In this document: piece after piece, positions 12,324 through 24,945 of the stretch
How positions within the stretch are numbered: position 1 is the first letter of the stretch
Layout of the letters: each line of letters opens with the position of its first letter
Assembly: GCF_000165425.1 (NCBI RefSeq)
Contig: NW_001799144.1
Span: 252,386 to 316,385 of the forward strand
Reading direction: 5' to 3'
Source of the DNA: Paramecium tetraurelia
Lineage: Eukaryota; Ciliophora; Oligohymenophorea; Peniculida; Parameciidae
DNA length: 64,000 nt
Translations under genes and position numbers: made by a program
The notes under the pieces: generated by a model
Told to the model about the DNA's origin: nothing
Database searches by the model: none
Seen by the model: the letters and a program-made list of their open reading frames with translations, nothing else

Positions 12324-12932
12324 TTTTATCATGATATGTTATAATTATTAAATGTTATTGGATTGATTTAATTAAGCACATAATTCTATTTATTATTATA
12401 GTAGTATAAATTTTGAATTTACTTCGATATTCTGATATCCAATTTTATATTCCTTATTCTCAGGCATTTCTGGGAAGTATTTATAAATTGGATATTATCC
12501 TGAAATGTTATGAAATACCTAATTTTTAGATAAGTCTTTATTCAAATGTCTTGCAAAATTAATGATAATGTATCCAAAAATTTAAAACTTATCCTCTGAA
12601 TCCACAAGATAAATCATAACTTTTTCAGCCTCATTCAAATATTTATGAAATTAAATAATCGGAACTCGAATGTCATACTTCAATTCACTTGAGTATTGCA
12701 AATTTTAGTTTACTGCTTATACTAATAGTCCATCTCCTTCCTATCCCCAAAAAGAGATACGATAGACTAAATTGCCAGAATGAGGGTTTGAATCTTGAAT
12801 CCATTAGACCTTACTCATTTTAATACAAAATTCTCCAAATGATTTATCTGACCCTTTGTCAGTTCCTGGTGGCAGAATGGTTGTACTTTGAATCATTTAT
12901 CTGATTTGTTTTGGTTTAATCTTGGGTGGCAT
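7144..12932 (-). CDS. Large C2CD3-like protein, 1,914 aa (basal-body candidate)
   Basis: ATG 12930-12932 to TGA 7144-7146; introns at 8790-8811 and 8298-8319 (22 nt each) give exactly 1,915 codons. The first ~140 residues match the start of C2CD3, the centriolar distal-end protein: a beta-rich domain with YRISFWGQEGDG and LKYDIRVPII, followed by a GYIIINFARH strand. Several C2-like stretches follow, for example around FIVEVWKEKELLGM and VLIAFGIPAQI, and near the C-terminus VRESNPTYNY with EFRVLNSGAE. A Gln/Asn/Ser-rich linker (roughly residues 190-480) contains a polyglutamine tract encoded by TAA repeats. Overall length is comparable to metazoan C2CD3 (about 2,350 aa). In animals C2CD3 is needed for distal appendages and ciliogenesis; the ciliate role is inferred. 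An additional in-phase intron cannot be excluded. Confidence 0.6.
12257..12322 (-). repeat. TAA/CAA polyglutamine microsatellite inside the C2CD3-like gene
   Basis: On the plus strand this is an ATT-type repeat, pure from about 12268 to 12322. On the coding strand the frame is TAA (with two CAA), so it encodes about 20 consecutive glutamines in the ciliate code. In the standard code it would be a run of stops. Confidence 0.85.
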
Positions 12933-13029
12933 TTAATTCAAATTTTGTTGTTAATTTAATATTAAATTGCATAAAGCATAAACTTGCTACAATAGTTATA
13001 TATTATTTAATAATTAATAACTTCGAAAA
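12933..13029. promoter_or_regulatory. Divergent intergenic spacer of 97 bp
   Basis: This spacer separates the start codons of the C2CD3-like gene (minus) and the Sec7-PH-TBC gene (plus), so both promoters must lie within it or in flanking coding DNA. It is almost pure A/T with no recognisable element. Confidence 0.5.
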
Positions 13030-15482
13030 ATGCTAGATGATGATGAGGATTAAGTAATAATAGTTGAAGACGATTCTCCAAGGGAATAGAATAATAAGTA
13101 AAAATCTAAGAAACAATAAGAGAAATAATAAAGTAATATGGATAGGATTTTAAATGCGAATAATCCCTTAATACAACAAATTACAATATGTGAATAGGCA
13201 GTTTAATAGAGAGTTCATATTGATTAGTTTATAACTAGATTTTCTAAGGACCAGAATAGTGTATTCATAAATATAATGTATATTTTAGGCATTGTAATAT
13301 TTGATTGAAAATTAAGTTATTGAGAACACGAATGAAGACAAAGCCAAGGTGCTTATGAATACAAAGGGATTGAACAAGGATGCAATAAACAAATATTTTT
13401 GTAAGCCAGATCAAAAGAACTAAGAGATTTTTGAGGCTTATTGTCATCTTATGAATTTAAAAGGGAAAAGTTATTTAGATTCAATGAGATTATTATTGAG
13501 TAGATTTCGATTAGCAGGAGAAGCATAAATGGTGGATAGAGTTGTCAAAATATTTGCAAGAGTATATCATTAATAAAATCCCAACGAATTTAAGTCAGAT
13601 GAAACACCCTATGTATTGGCTTATTCATTCATAATGTTATCTACTGATGCTGCTTCTACTAAAATCTTAGAGAAGAATAAGATGACAAAGGAACAATTCT
13701 TAAAAAACAATATTCCAGTATTTCCAGATATACCACCTAAATACTTTGAGGAGGTTTATGACTCAATAACGAGAGAACCCTTTCAAACTACGCTGGATTA
13801 TTTAGAATAGATGTACAATCGTATGATTCTCTGTAACGAGAAACTACAAGGAGAGCAAATAACGAAATGGCTGTAAGTAGCCTTTGATCTAATGAAAGGA
13901 TGTAATTTGGTCAAATATGGCAGATACAATGGGGGATAGCCAAGGAAATTCTTCTTAAGCAGCGATGAAAAGTAATTCAATAAATGATTAATTAAGACGT
14001 ATATGTTGGAGATCGATAGATAATGATAATGAACCAGCAAGATACATTAATATGTGTGATGTACATGACATAGCTTTGGGACACAATACAACTGAAATCA
14101 TGATTAAGAATAAAATTCCCCCAGAATTTGACATGTTTTGTTTTTCAATAATTACAATTCGTAGATCAGTGGATATCAAAGTGAATGATTTGGAAATTAA
14201 ATCAAAATGGATCAATTACTTAAGAGCAGTCATTATAAATCGTAGAGAGGTGGAAGCCAAGAGAGCAGAAGAGAAATAAAGAAGATAGGAGAATGAGGAG
14301 AAGAGATCAGAAATATGGAGAAATGACATCTTACCATTCTGGCGTTCGCATTGGGATTATGAACCCAATAAACCTTTGAGTTATAAGTAGTACATTAGTG
14401 TCAAAAAAGAAGAAGCTGTTTAGAAAGCTTAGAATCAGGCTAATTCTTCCAGTGTATTAGAAAGCTTATGTCGTTGTCTGAAGAAGACTATCTCATTAAA
14501 TCCTATATAGAATAGACAACAAATACAAAACTAACATTACAGCAATCAATCTGAAGTCAATAATGGAAGCAATATCTAATAGGAGATGATTGTGCAAGGA
14601 AAGAAAAATAAGTCAATGTTACTCATGATCTTATGGAAACTTGGATTACCTGATTTTACAAGGAGAACTCTATGGCCCATCATTATAGGTAATAACCTTA
14701 AAATCAGAGAAGAACTCTATGCTTACTATGTTAAAGACTCTAAAATCATTTAAGAATGTATAGTTATAATCAATATGTAGCCATTAGAGGGGATATCGAA
14801 AGGGCAAAGCAACAATATCCTTTCATTACTGATGTCAAAGCCAAGGAGTTGTCAAATATCTTGCATGCCTTCAGTAATTATAGACCAGATTTCGGATACA
14901 TACCAGATTTAATAGATATTGCAGTAGTTCTTATCAAGCATTTGCAAGAATATGATTGTTTCTAGGCCTTGGTCAATCTACTCCATTAATATCATTTCCT
15001 GAGTGTTTTTTAAAATGATATAAGATAAATCGAATGGAGACTGCGATTCTTTGAGGAGAACCTATAAAGAATTCTACCTTTTGTACATAACCATCTCAAG
15101 GCCATTAAATTAGAAACAAAGCTCTATTTAATGAAATGGTTTTTGAAAATATTCTTACATCAATTCAAATTTCCCATGCTTTCAAGATTATGGGATAATT
15201 TTCTGTTGGAAGGAGAGATCTACTTATTCAAAGTTGGAATTTGTTATTTGAAATATTTCTAGATAGAGTTGAAAGTAAGAATGAATGAATATCATTTAGA
15301 TGAGTAATTTGGATGAAGTTGTGCGAATTCTGACAAATTGGTAGCCAGAAGTGAACGAGGATTACTTTTTCATATAAATTGATGAAATTCCGATTAAGGA
15401 TGATGATTATACTAAGTTTTTGGAATAATAAAATGCAGCAGTACTAAATACATAAATTCATTAAACTTTAATTGATTCTTGA
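13030..15482 (+). CDS. Sec7-PH-TBC fusion protein (ArfGEF plus RabGAP-like), 783 aa
   Basis: Four introns (13261-13288, 13972-13996, 14758-14780, 15275-15299) give exactly 784 codons. Domain order: a Sec7 Arf exchange domain (about residues 50-240) with FRLAGEAQMVDR carrying the catalytic-finger Glu and SFIMLSTDAAS; a PH domain (about 280-390) with KFFLSSDEKRICWRS and an SKWINYLRAV end helix; then a TBC Rab-GAP-like domain (about 510-730) containing SIRGDIERA (IxxDxxR arginine-finger motif) and RLWDNFLLEGE. The glutamine-finger YxQ motif is replaced by FGYIPDL, so GAP chemistry may be altered. Sec7 and TBC modules on one chain are known from ciliates. It should couple Arf activation to Rab regulation on Golgi or endosomal membranes. 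Intron 2 ends in AAG. Confidence 0.85.
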
Positions 15483-15509
15483 TATTAATTTTACACGTTT
15501 AATTAATTA

Positions 15510-16324
15510 ATGTTAATTCCAATTATTTTCCTCTTAGCTCTGGCAAAATGTCAAGATGATACTATTCATCAAGATGGTATCGAAACAATTCAGGAGATCT
15601 CTCCTGAAGAACAACTCAGATTGTTGTAGGAATAGAAATTAAAGAAGGAAAGAGATACAATTTATTATACGTGTATCATTTTAGCCAGAATGCACTTGGG
15701 AAATTATGGAAGTGAACTTGTTGAAATTGTAGATAAGTGAATATTTATTATTAATAATAGTTAAGCTTCTAAGGTGGAACAATAAAATGTTTGGATCAAA
15801 TTATATACCACTCATGCAATTTCATGTTCCAAGTAGCTCACTTATGATGAAAGTGTTTAAGTGTTATTATAAGTGAGAGCGGAGGAGTTTGATCATTCAA
15901 GATTGCCTGCTTTGTTTTAGGAGATTGATTTCAATCAATTCAGAAACGGTTCTTGGGAAAGAGAAATCAGTGATTAGGAGAATGCAGTGTGGAAATACAT
16001 TGAAGTATATTGAATTGTTGAAAATGATAGGACTTTGAATCTGCATTGGCTGAAGATTCGAATAAGAAAAAACAATTGGAGAGAGAGAGAGACGACGATT
16101 ATGATGACTTGGATCTAGAGTACTTGAAGATTGCTGCTCAGTAGACAAAAGGAAAACATAGAATATTACAAGATTATCAACCAAAATTACAAAAAGCCAA
16201 CTTCTCAGATATTCTATTCTTAATACTTGTTTTTCTTTGCATAGGAGCAGGTATAATGTGGATCATAAGGAAATTAAGTTCAGCAGATGAGTAATCGAAA
16301 AAGAAGAAAACTAAACAGAATTGA
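15510..16324 (+). CDS. Type I membrane protein with signal peptide, 254 aa
   Basis: The protein starts MLIPIIFLLALAKC, a cleavable signal peptide. The ectodomain of ~190 residues contains few Cys and an acidic, Lys-rich part (around RERDDDYDDLDLE). One transmembrane helix (about residues 212-232) is followed by a short basic tail rich in Lys. Introns at 15737-15760 (starting GTG, unusual here) and 16005-16030 give 255 codons from ATG 15510 to TGA 16322-16324. The topology suits a secretory-pathway or ER resident membrane protein; the tail is Lys-rich but lacks an exact KKxx end. I do not recognise the family. It follows the Sec7-PH-TBC gene by 27 bp on the same strand. Confidence 0.8.
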
Positions 16325-16416
16325 TTTGTTTTTGTATAATCTTTTAAAGTATTATATTTAAATGTGATTTAACTTAACTCATTCATTTTTGCACGTTGTA
16401 AATATTTATTTATTTA

Positions 16417-18026
16417 ATGAGCAAAATATCGAAAGAAGCATTCGAATATCTTAATAAACTCAGACAAAATCCTTAAATTGCCATCCAAAAGTTGTAGGAA
16501 CATCTTAAATTGTTCAAAGGAAATGTTGTATATAAGCCAGGAGAGATCCCTTTATAAACCAATGAAGGGCCAAAAGTTGTCAATGGTTAATAATTTATGC
16601 TATATATTTTCAGAATGCATCTCCTTCTTACAGAATCAAAAGCCTGTTGGTCCATTGACTTGGAGTAAGGGTTTGGAATGCGCAGCTAGAGATCATGTCA
16701 AAGATACAGGACCAAGAGGTGTTACAGGCCATACCGGTACAGATGGATCATCAATGAGTGATAGAATTGAAAGATATGGTGAGTGGGATGTGACAATAGG
16801 TGAAAATATCAGTTATGGTCAAACAACTGGAGAAGATGGTATTTCTATCCAATATATGAACATAGTCATAATCTAATTGATTATTGATGATGGTGTATCG
16901 TCAAGAGGACATAGAAAAAATTGTTTCAAAGCAGAATTCGGAGCAGTCGGCATTTTCGATGGTGATCATAAATAATTCAAAACTCAATGTGTTTTTGATT
17001 TTGCAGGCTCTTTCTAAGATTAAGCTGGCTCAGATTCTAATGGAAATTCATAATAAGGTGGAGCTTCATAAAATGAGGGAGGTTAAAGTGCCCCAATGCA
17101 ATCCAGAGAATAAGCACCTCCTGCTAAAGCATAATCCAAAGATCCTGATGATAAGATTGCCAAAGACGCTTTTGGTTATTTGAATCAAGTTAGGTAAAAT
17201 CCAACTCTCCCCATACCTAAGTTATAGGAACTGATGAAGTTATTCAAGGGTAGCGTACTTTACAAACCTGGGGAGATTCCATTATAAACTAATGAGGGCA
17301 CTAAGGTTATCCAAGGTATAAATAACGAATTATTATTAGAATTAATTGCATTTTTATAAAAACAATAACCTCTTCAACCTTTGACATATGACTAGGGATT
17401 GGAGTAAGCTTGTATTGATCATGTTAACGATACAGGTCCAAAAGGTGTATGTGGTCACACTGGTACTGATGGTTCATCTCTATCTGACAGAATTGAAAGG
17501 TATGGAGAATGGAACGGTAAAATCGGAGAAAATATCAGTTATGGCCAAAAGAGTGGGGAGGATGTGATCATCTAATTATTAATTGATGATGGAGTAGGCA
17601 CAAGAGGACATAGAAAAAACTGTTTGAGTCCTGACTTCTTGTTAGTTGGAATAGCAGCAGGAGACCATAAATAATATTAGACTTAATGTGTCTTTGATTT
17701 TGCAGGTGAATTTACTCCAAAGGGAGCACAAGGTTAAAAGCCCAAAGCACAATAATCGCAACCCTAAAATATGAAAGATTAAATGAAAAACATGATGTTA
17801 GGAGGCAAAGGTGGTAACGTAGGTCCTCTACTTCCACAAGATGAAGAAGAAGGTATTCAAGTTTATTAGATTCTTTTTAGAAAAGTTGCCCCCAGGATGC
17901 GTTTCAGTTAGTACTTCAACTGCTATCTCTATTAAGAATGGACAAAAAATAACAAAAATAACTAAGACCTATAAATTTAAGGATGGATCAAGCAAAACTT
18001 CAGTTTAAACTCTAACCGAAGGTTGA
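16417..18026 (+). CDS. Tandem CAP/SCP-domain protein, 500 aa
   Basis: Two CAP (cysteine-rich secretory/antigen 5/PR-1) domains lie head to tail at about residues 8-165 and 235-400. Each contains LTW/LTY, the GHTGTDGSS loop, SDRIERYGEW, IGENISYGQ and GHRKNC, so the cavity His and Glu residues are present in both copies. The linker is Gln/Ser/Pro-rich and the C-terminus adds ~95 residues with a Met/Gly-rich patch. Introns at 16586-16613, 16839-16865, 17316-17339 and 17853-17880 give exactly 501 codons; introns 1 and 3 sit at the same position in the two copies, pointing to internal duplication. No signal peptide is visible (MSKISKEAFEYL), so it may act in the cytosol like GAPR-1, or the true start may be upstream. 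Confidence 0.88.
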
Positions 18027-18344
18027 TAGCAATGTATATCAATAAATAGATATAAAAAAAATATTATAAAATGTATAAAAACTCACCAAAATTGGCTACA
18101 AACCTGCTTAATTCAAGCCATCCTTATGCTAATCTTAACTCTTACGTTCCCATTTGAAGGATGACCCAAAGGGTTCCAATTCCATTATATGTTCATTATT
18201 TTAAGTAGTAGAAGCACACATTTACATTACTTTATGGGTTTATCAAAATAACACCAAATGAAGATTGCTATTAAATATCTATGGATTTCTTTTGTTTATT
18301 TTTAATTCTCTTTATATTTGATAATTAACAAAATAAAATTTCAA
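18027..18344. other. Intergenic, no gene seen
   Basis: 318 bp between the CAP-domain gene and the IQ-motif gene (same strand). Short open stretches only, very A/T-rich, with no recognisable RNA gene or domain. It presumably holds the 3' UTR of one gene and the promoter of the next. Confidence 0.6.
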
Positions 18345-21300
18345 ATGAGAAGTTAAGACAATTCAAAATTAAATATAAGTGTTCAAATCAAAGAGAACAG
18401 TTTTATTAAGGGACGTAAATTAGACTCCTTCACTAATACTCCTTTAGTAGTAAACTCTCGAGAACATCCTTAATATGGGAATATAATCAAAGAAGAAGAA
18501 AATGATATAATGTTGGGTAATTTGATCAATAGACCAACAAAAATTAAAACCAAAAAGAAAAAAAAGAAGAAGGCTTTAAATACTAAGCTTAGCGCGCCTG
18601 TGACTAAAGCATCATAAGAAAAGCTTGAAAAAAGTAGTAAACCTAAAAAGTTTGTAAATACTAGTATGAACAAGCTTTAAAAATAAAAAAAAGTTAATAC
18701 TGCCCCTCTCTTCAATTGGGGAGTCAATTAGGAACGATTAAAAAATTACTTTTTAAATGAATAACTCAAATAGAGAAATGTCCAAGACACCATGTTGAAA
18801 AGAGTGAATAAAACTGATGTGGACATTAAATAGAGGAGAGATCAATTAGGTGTTTCATTTTTAAATAATATATCCATCGATAAATTTATTAAAAAGAAAA
18901 GTAAGCACTCTTATTTTATATCATTTAGAAATAAATAAATCATTGACTCCAACTAAAAAAGATCCAAACAAACCTAAATTTTAAATCAACCAAGAAGAAA
19001 TCAGGAAATACAAAGAATTCAAATAGAAACTGATTATGATAGCAAAATAAGAATTAAGAAAGAAAGAATACGAAAGACAATTCAAAATCCATCAAAATTT
19101 ATAAAATTCTCAATGACTATATAAGATCAAGAAATAGAAGGTTCTTTCAGTTGGAGATACAAAATAAAGAAGAAAAAATAGAACTGCATCAACCTATGGA
19201 ATTATTTATGAAGATTAAAAAGAAAATATCATATCAGATAGATATGATTAAAAGAAAAAGAGAAAAGTGTTATGTCAATTCAAAAACCAATCTGATAAAT
19301 CTAAATTAGTGTAATTGTCTAATCATGAATCCATGAGGCAACCGTGCTCATCAATATATCAATATATGAGCAATTCAAGTAGCGCAAACATACCTAATGA
19401 AAGCGATCCTGAATAGGACTTTGCTAATTTTGATAATAGTTTTTATAGTTAGAAACTCATTACTTTAGGAGAAGATAAAGATGAAATGCTGAGTTCATAA
19501 AGAGATTGGGATGAACAGGATATTAAAGAAATTGAGGAAATTAGATCAATAGAGTAGGCCGCAAGTAAATATAGTGAAAAAAGATAAATATCTTAAACAG
19601 ATGAACAAGCAGCTATTAAAATATAAAAAGTGTGGAGAAGATATAAAACAAGATAAATTTTAAGCTATTATTAAGATTATTTTAAAAAAGAGGAAGAATA
19701 AGCAGAATTTAATTTAAATGATTTACATTAAAGTCAAATTCAAGAATTAATAAAGATGGGTTACATAAAAGTTGATTCAAAAGGATAAATTTAATTAATA
19801 GATAAGGACCAAAGTGAAAAATCTTCAGACTCTTCAATATAAAATAAGAATAAAAAAGCAAAATTAATTAAAGAAGAAGTACCAGAAGCGCAAAAATAAA
19901 TATTTGCTGCACATTCCTATTAAGATTACATTGAAGGCTTTAGTGATTCAATAGATAGTGAAGAAAAGAAAACTACTGAAAAAAAGCAATTCCTATCAGC
20001 AATTTCAGAATAACAAGAAATGGAAAACTGCAGAGAAAGTACTGAAAAGAATTCATTGATTATGAATCAATAAATAACCTTCAAAAAAAAAAAGAGATTG
20101 TCAATTGATGTTGATGAAATTGAAAAGGAATATTAGAATTAATAATAAGTTGAAATTGGAGAAATCAGATGTGCAATTGGATCTGAATCTCTTATTAAAA
20201 GTTTATCTTAAGAAGATTAGACTTTCAATTAAGAGAAGAGCATCTTCGAATAAACTTCATTTTAAGATTTTGTTTCGGTTAAATTCAAAGAGTTCATGTC
20301 AAGAGATAAAATGGATGAACTAATAGTAATGAGAGAGAAAGTACTTGAAGAAAGACATAAATAATAAATTAAAACAATAAATGATGCCTATTAAAACTAA
20401 TAAATATCTCCTAAGACTTATGATTAATAGAATAGAAAACTTGAAAAATGGGTAACAAAACAAAGAAAAGATTTGGAAAAGAAAAAAAATGAGATTATCA
20501 AGGGTCAATAAAGCACTTATGAGACTGTAATGAAAACTCAAAGAGATCTTCTATTTATGAAATAGATATCTCAATCGAATTCACAATCTTACATAAAGAT
20601 TATAGATAGTTTTAGTTAAGAATCTGTTTTATATTCAGAATAATCATTAAGAAATAGTATTATAGACATTCAAAATTAAAACCTTCAATAATTTTAACAT
20701 TAATTACCATAAAAATCATCCTTACTTAGTGAAGAAGATTTAAGCAAATCATAAAATTTTGATGATGAAGTGATTTTTAAAAATAACTCAAGTCCTTCTA
20801 ATCACTAGTTTGCAGATTATGAACAAGAGCCATTCAATCTGCATTTGCTAGCCTAATCTCAAGTTTTAAGAGTCTCAGACATTGTAAGAGATTAATCTAA
20901 GATGTCTGAAAAGTAGGCAGAATCATACTCTATCCTCATTTCAAATATGTTGATAGTTTAGGAAATTTAATTGTTCTGCTAAGAACTTGGCAGACAGAAT
21001 ATTGATATTTTTGAATTAGTTACAAAAGCATTGATCAATAGGCCCCCATCTTAATTGCAAACATCTTATGGAACAAACTAAAACAAAGGCTTTAAAACTG
21101 GAATTCCATAAGTCAAGACTTATTTAAGTCATTTAACAGAGTTTATGCTTTGCAATTTTAAAGATGAAGTGTTAGCCAAAATAAATGTTCCTTTAGGACC
21201 TTCATCAAAAGATATGCTGAAATTCTTACATCCTATTTCTGATTCAACCATTTTATCCGATGAGGATTCTAATTAGAATGAGAATTACTTGTAAAATATC

Positions 21301-21848
21301 ATAATGACTGCAGAACTATTTGGTACTTTTGAGAGATTTTTAATAAATGAATAAATTCTGAAGAGCCAAACATCTTAATTACTTGAATTGGAGCATATTC
21401 ATAATAAAGCAATATTCGATGCTTTGAATGAAGCTTTAGATTATCATAGACCTTATGGGATGGCAGGATAACCTTATGCTTGGAAATCTGATGCTGGTAG
21501 ATTACAGTTTCGAAAAAAGATTATTAGTGATATGCCAAACATAATAAAATCTAGCTTAGATAAAGTTTTGGAATGGTGTCATTATTTAGTTGGATTTCTA
21601 ATTGATAAAGAGGATTGTCCATATCCTAAGATTCTGATGTTTGATCAAGAGTGTCTAGCTTAAATAAAAGAAGATAGGATGATTAGAATGCTATCTGCTG
21701 AGGTATTTTTTTGATGAAAAATCTTTAGATTATTGAAAATGAAGATAGATGGATAAGCTACGATGAAGAACAAACTGTAGTTGCAATCGACTTATCAGAT
21801 ATGATTTTTGATCATTTACTTGAAGAATTACTTTAAGAAATTCATTGA
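18345..21848 (+). CDS. IQ-motif protein with possible CEP350-type C-terminal domain; in-frame UGA
   Basis: From ATG 18345 one frame runs, with introns at 18901-18928 and 21703-21728, to TGA 21846-21848, but it is interrupted by TGA at 19114-19116. Lengths are 248 codons to the first TGA and 902 after it. The following bases are CTA, giving UGA CUA, a known leaky-stop context. Downstream lies an IQ calmodulin/centrin-binding motif AAIKIQKVWRRYKTRQ, long charged coil, and a conserved-looking C-terminal domain with IFDALNEALDYHRPYG and EDRWISYDEEQ, reminiscent of the DUF4378/CEP350 end. That suggests a centrosome or basal-body role (inference). No GT-AG intron can remove the TGA. It is either readthrough, two genes, a nonsense allele or an error. 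Confidence 0.7.
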
Positions 21849-21891
21849 TTTTTATTATTATTTTTAAATAATTAATTAGTAAAAAAAATAA

Positions 21892-24696
21892 TCAACTGTC
21901 TTATTTCAATATTTTTTTTATATTTCTCCAATTTATGCTTTGCTCAATAGATAATTTGGCTAATCTCTGTAGTTTTTAATTATATTTCATTAGGTTCAAA
22001 CTGAAAATTCCTTCCTAATTTATGAAATCTTGTAAAAAACTTGTATCGCCCTGTTCTAAATGATCTAAAATCCATTCTTCTTGTAAACTTGTAAATATTT
22101 CAACATCTTTTTGTAATGATTCTGAACATTCAATTTCAATATACTTTAGATCTAGACATTCTTCATCATTTTTTCCCAAACGCAATTGTTCAAAATATTG
22201 CTTGATCTGATTAAAATTTATTTCATTTGATTGCATTTACTTAATATTTTTGTAGATCTAATGCTTGCAAATGAATCTTTATAAATTACTTGTATTGTGC
22301 TATTCTAAAAATTATAAAATTAATTAACAATTTTCTTCATTTAATATAATTTGAGTTAAGGGAATATCCATTTATAAAAGGATTATTTTATCAAGTAGAT
22401 TTGTTATATAGGATAAATAAGATCTAAGACATATTTGAGCTAATTCCTATTAGAGATCATACCATTTATTACACACTTTTTTATTGCATTTAGATAGCTG
22501 ATAGAATAAAGCACTAAAATTGGTTTTTGTCAAGAACTATGAATATTAGGAAAAATAGATTGTTGAATTGTTATTGAATAATTATGATAAGGCAGATCTA
22601 AATTTGTCAAATTATTCAAAGAATATCCAAATCCATTGTAATTGACGAAGTTGTTATTCTTTGATGTCATAAAGTGACTCGCTCTTTATTTCTGAAATAA
22701 TTTTAATATTCTTTTAGATAAAATCCATTAGTTAAGATAAAACACTATTGTTATTAATTTTTGTTATATCTAAAAAGTCATCTAATATTAGATTAAAATT
22801 AATTGATAGAATAGATTTCATTGATGATTGCAGTTGAACAATATCAATTTCAAATTAAAGTATACCCTCAAATTATACTTTTATAGCATTAAAATTTCCA
22901 CTTATTGTTTTATTACTTAATTACCTAATTATAGGTTGAAAGATTTAAAGTGATTTTAATTATTAATGTTATTACTCGTTTGACTATTGATTAATTGAAT
23001 TTTCCAAGTATAAATTAAAATCAGATAATATGCTTAATTATTTTGGATTTATTTCATTATAGCTTTGTAAATATTGAGAATAAAAATTTTCAAAATCTTT
23101 TTATGCCTTAAAGTCCTTAATTTCTAAATATTTATGTAGTTAAGGATAAAAGGCTTGAATTTTTTCTAATTCTTTTTTTATTAGTTTTTCAAATAATTGA
23201 ATAAGTCTAGATAAATATTTATTCTCATATTTTAAGTTTGTTAAATATTAAAGAACATTTTTTAAATCTTATTTCCTCTAATTTTGTTCTTTATAAAGAT
23301 TGATTAAATATATCCAAGTTTCTTATTTCAAATCTTATTTTAATTTTGCTAAAACATCATTGAATAATTGAAAATAATTAGATGAAATGTAATTTTTATA
23401 TATTTTAACTTAGTTCAATAATATTGATTGTAAATTCTAGGCTATTTTTATATCAATTTATAATTAATCAAACTCACGTTGACATTTATTATAAATCTTA
23501 TATCTCATAATGTGTAAGTATTGATATGTATTGATATTAATCATCTTAAATTGTTTTTAGTAAGCTTTTACTAATTTTATATTGTTTTCTGATGTAATTA
23601 TAAGTTGCTTTCCAGTCAATTACTTTTCTATGTATTAATAAAATTCAGTTATGCAATCCAAACCCTTTGCTTATTCCAATAAATATTTCATCTTTTCAAT
23701 AATAGACAAAGACTATCGAATTTATTCAGTATTCTAAGCGTAATGTAAAATCTATTAATTCAACTCTTTTTAGAAATCGAGAAAATAGATTGAAGCAATT
23801 TTCTCTAACTTTAACATTTGTTATGATTTTTGTTGTTCAAATGAAGGATACTTTTAGATCAGTTAAATCAAGCCTTGGCATGCTTATTTATATTACAGAT
23901 AGTTTTCGCTTATATACATTAATCTCTTTTTCTCTGAAATAGTTTGCTCTAATTCTTTGGCATGCATTTCAATTGAGGAATATATTTATAAAGATAAAGA
24001 TGTGAACTCAGCTTCAGATGTTTCATTTGATGAATGTCCGATAGTTTGATCTAGTAAATTACTGCCTTGATTATATTAGAGAAAAGTTGATTATTATTAG
24101 GCAGAAACTGACATTACCTTTTCAAAAGTGGAGGCATCTTTTTAAATATCTTATAATTCTAATTAAATGGACTCAAGTTAATTGAAATTGTACTTTATTG
24201 ATCGATTGAGTTCTGAATATTTGGAAACATTATTAGATTATTTAATTTCATTTATTAGATGATTCATTTATTCAATACATCTTTATTTATTAGATCTCAT
24301 TTTTGTATGCTTTTCAATAATTGATTACACAATTCGAGCATCTGACTTTAACTTATATCTCAACTTCTCTCCTTCTGTTTCAAGTTGTTCATAAAATTAT
24401 TATGAACCAGATTAAGTATTAGACATACTATTTTCTAATTTCATGTTGATTTATTATGGCTATCTAAACAAAATCAGGAACTATTCTAAGTCATTAGGTG
24501 ATAAAATCTGAAGTTCATTTAGGACTTACTTTGATAAATCCAATTAATTTGAGTTTCTTAATCGACTGTTTTATTGCAGATTCTACTATATGATTGATTG
24601 CTCAAGAATTTTTGGAACTTATACATATTCAAGTGAATTTTAGAATGGATTTGAAGTAGTATTTTCAAATATTTTTTTCTTGTGGTTGATACTCAT
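21892..24696 (-). CDS. Large coiled-coil protein, 934 aa
   Basis: A single exon from ATG 24694-24696 to TGA 21892-21894, exactly 935 codons without an in-frame TGA, which in this AT-rich DNA is strong evidence for a real gene. The sequence is Gln, Lys, Asn, Leu and Ile-rich with near-continuous predicted heptads, few Pro and no transmembrane helix. The N-terminus contains SPNDLEQFLILF. The C-terminal ~110 residues are more acidic. I do not recognise the family; a microtubule- or kinetochore-associated scaffold would fit the composition but is speculation. Its 3' end faces the IQ-motif gene, only 43 bp away. Confidence 0.85.
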
Positions 24697-24945
24697 AAAA
24701 TTTATTTACTAAATAAATATAATTGCACAAAAATTAAAGAATAGTTAAATGGATAAAATGTAATTCACTTTTAATATCACATTTTTTTTTTGAGATATGT
24801 ATTCTGTGGGTTTATTCATTACACTGAATTTTGTAAAAGCATCCTTTCATTAATATTATGACGAATCATTAATTATAATAAAGCATTGCATCTATCCTAT
24901 TTCAAAGACAATATTGATTAATTAAAATGAAAAAGATAACATAAA

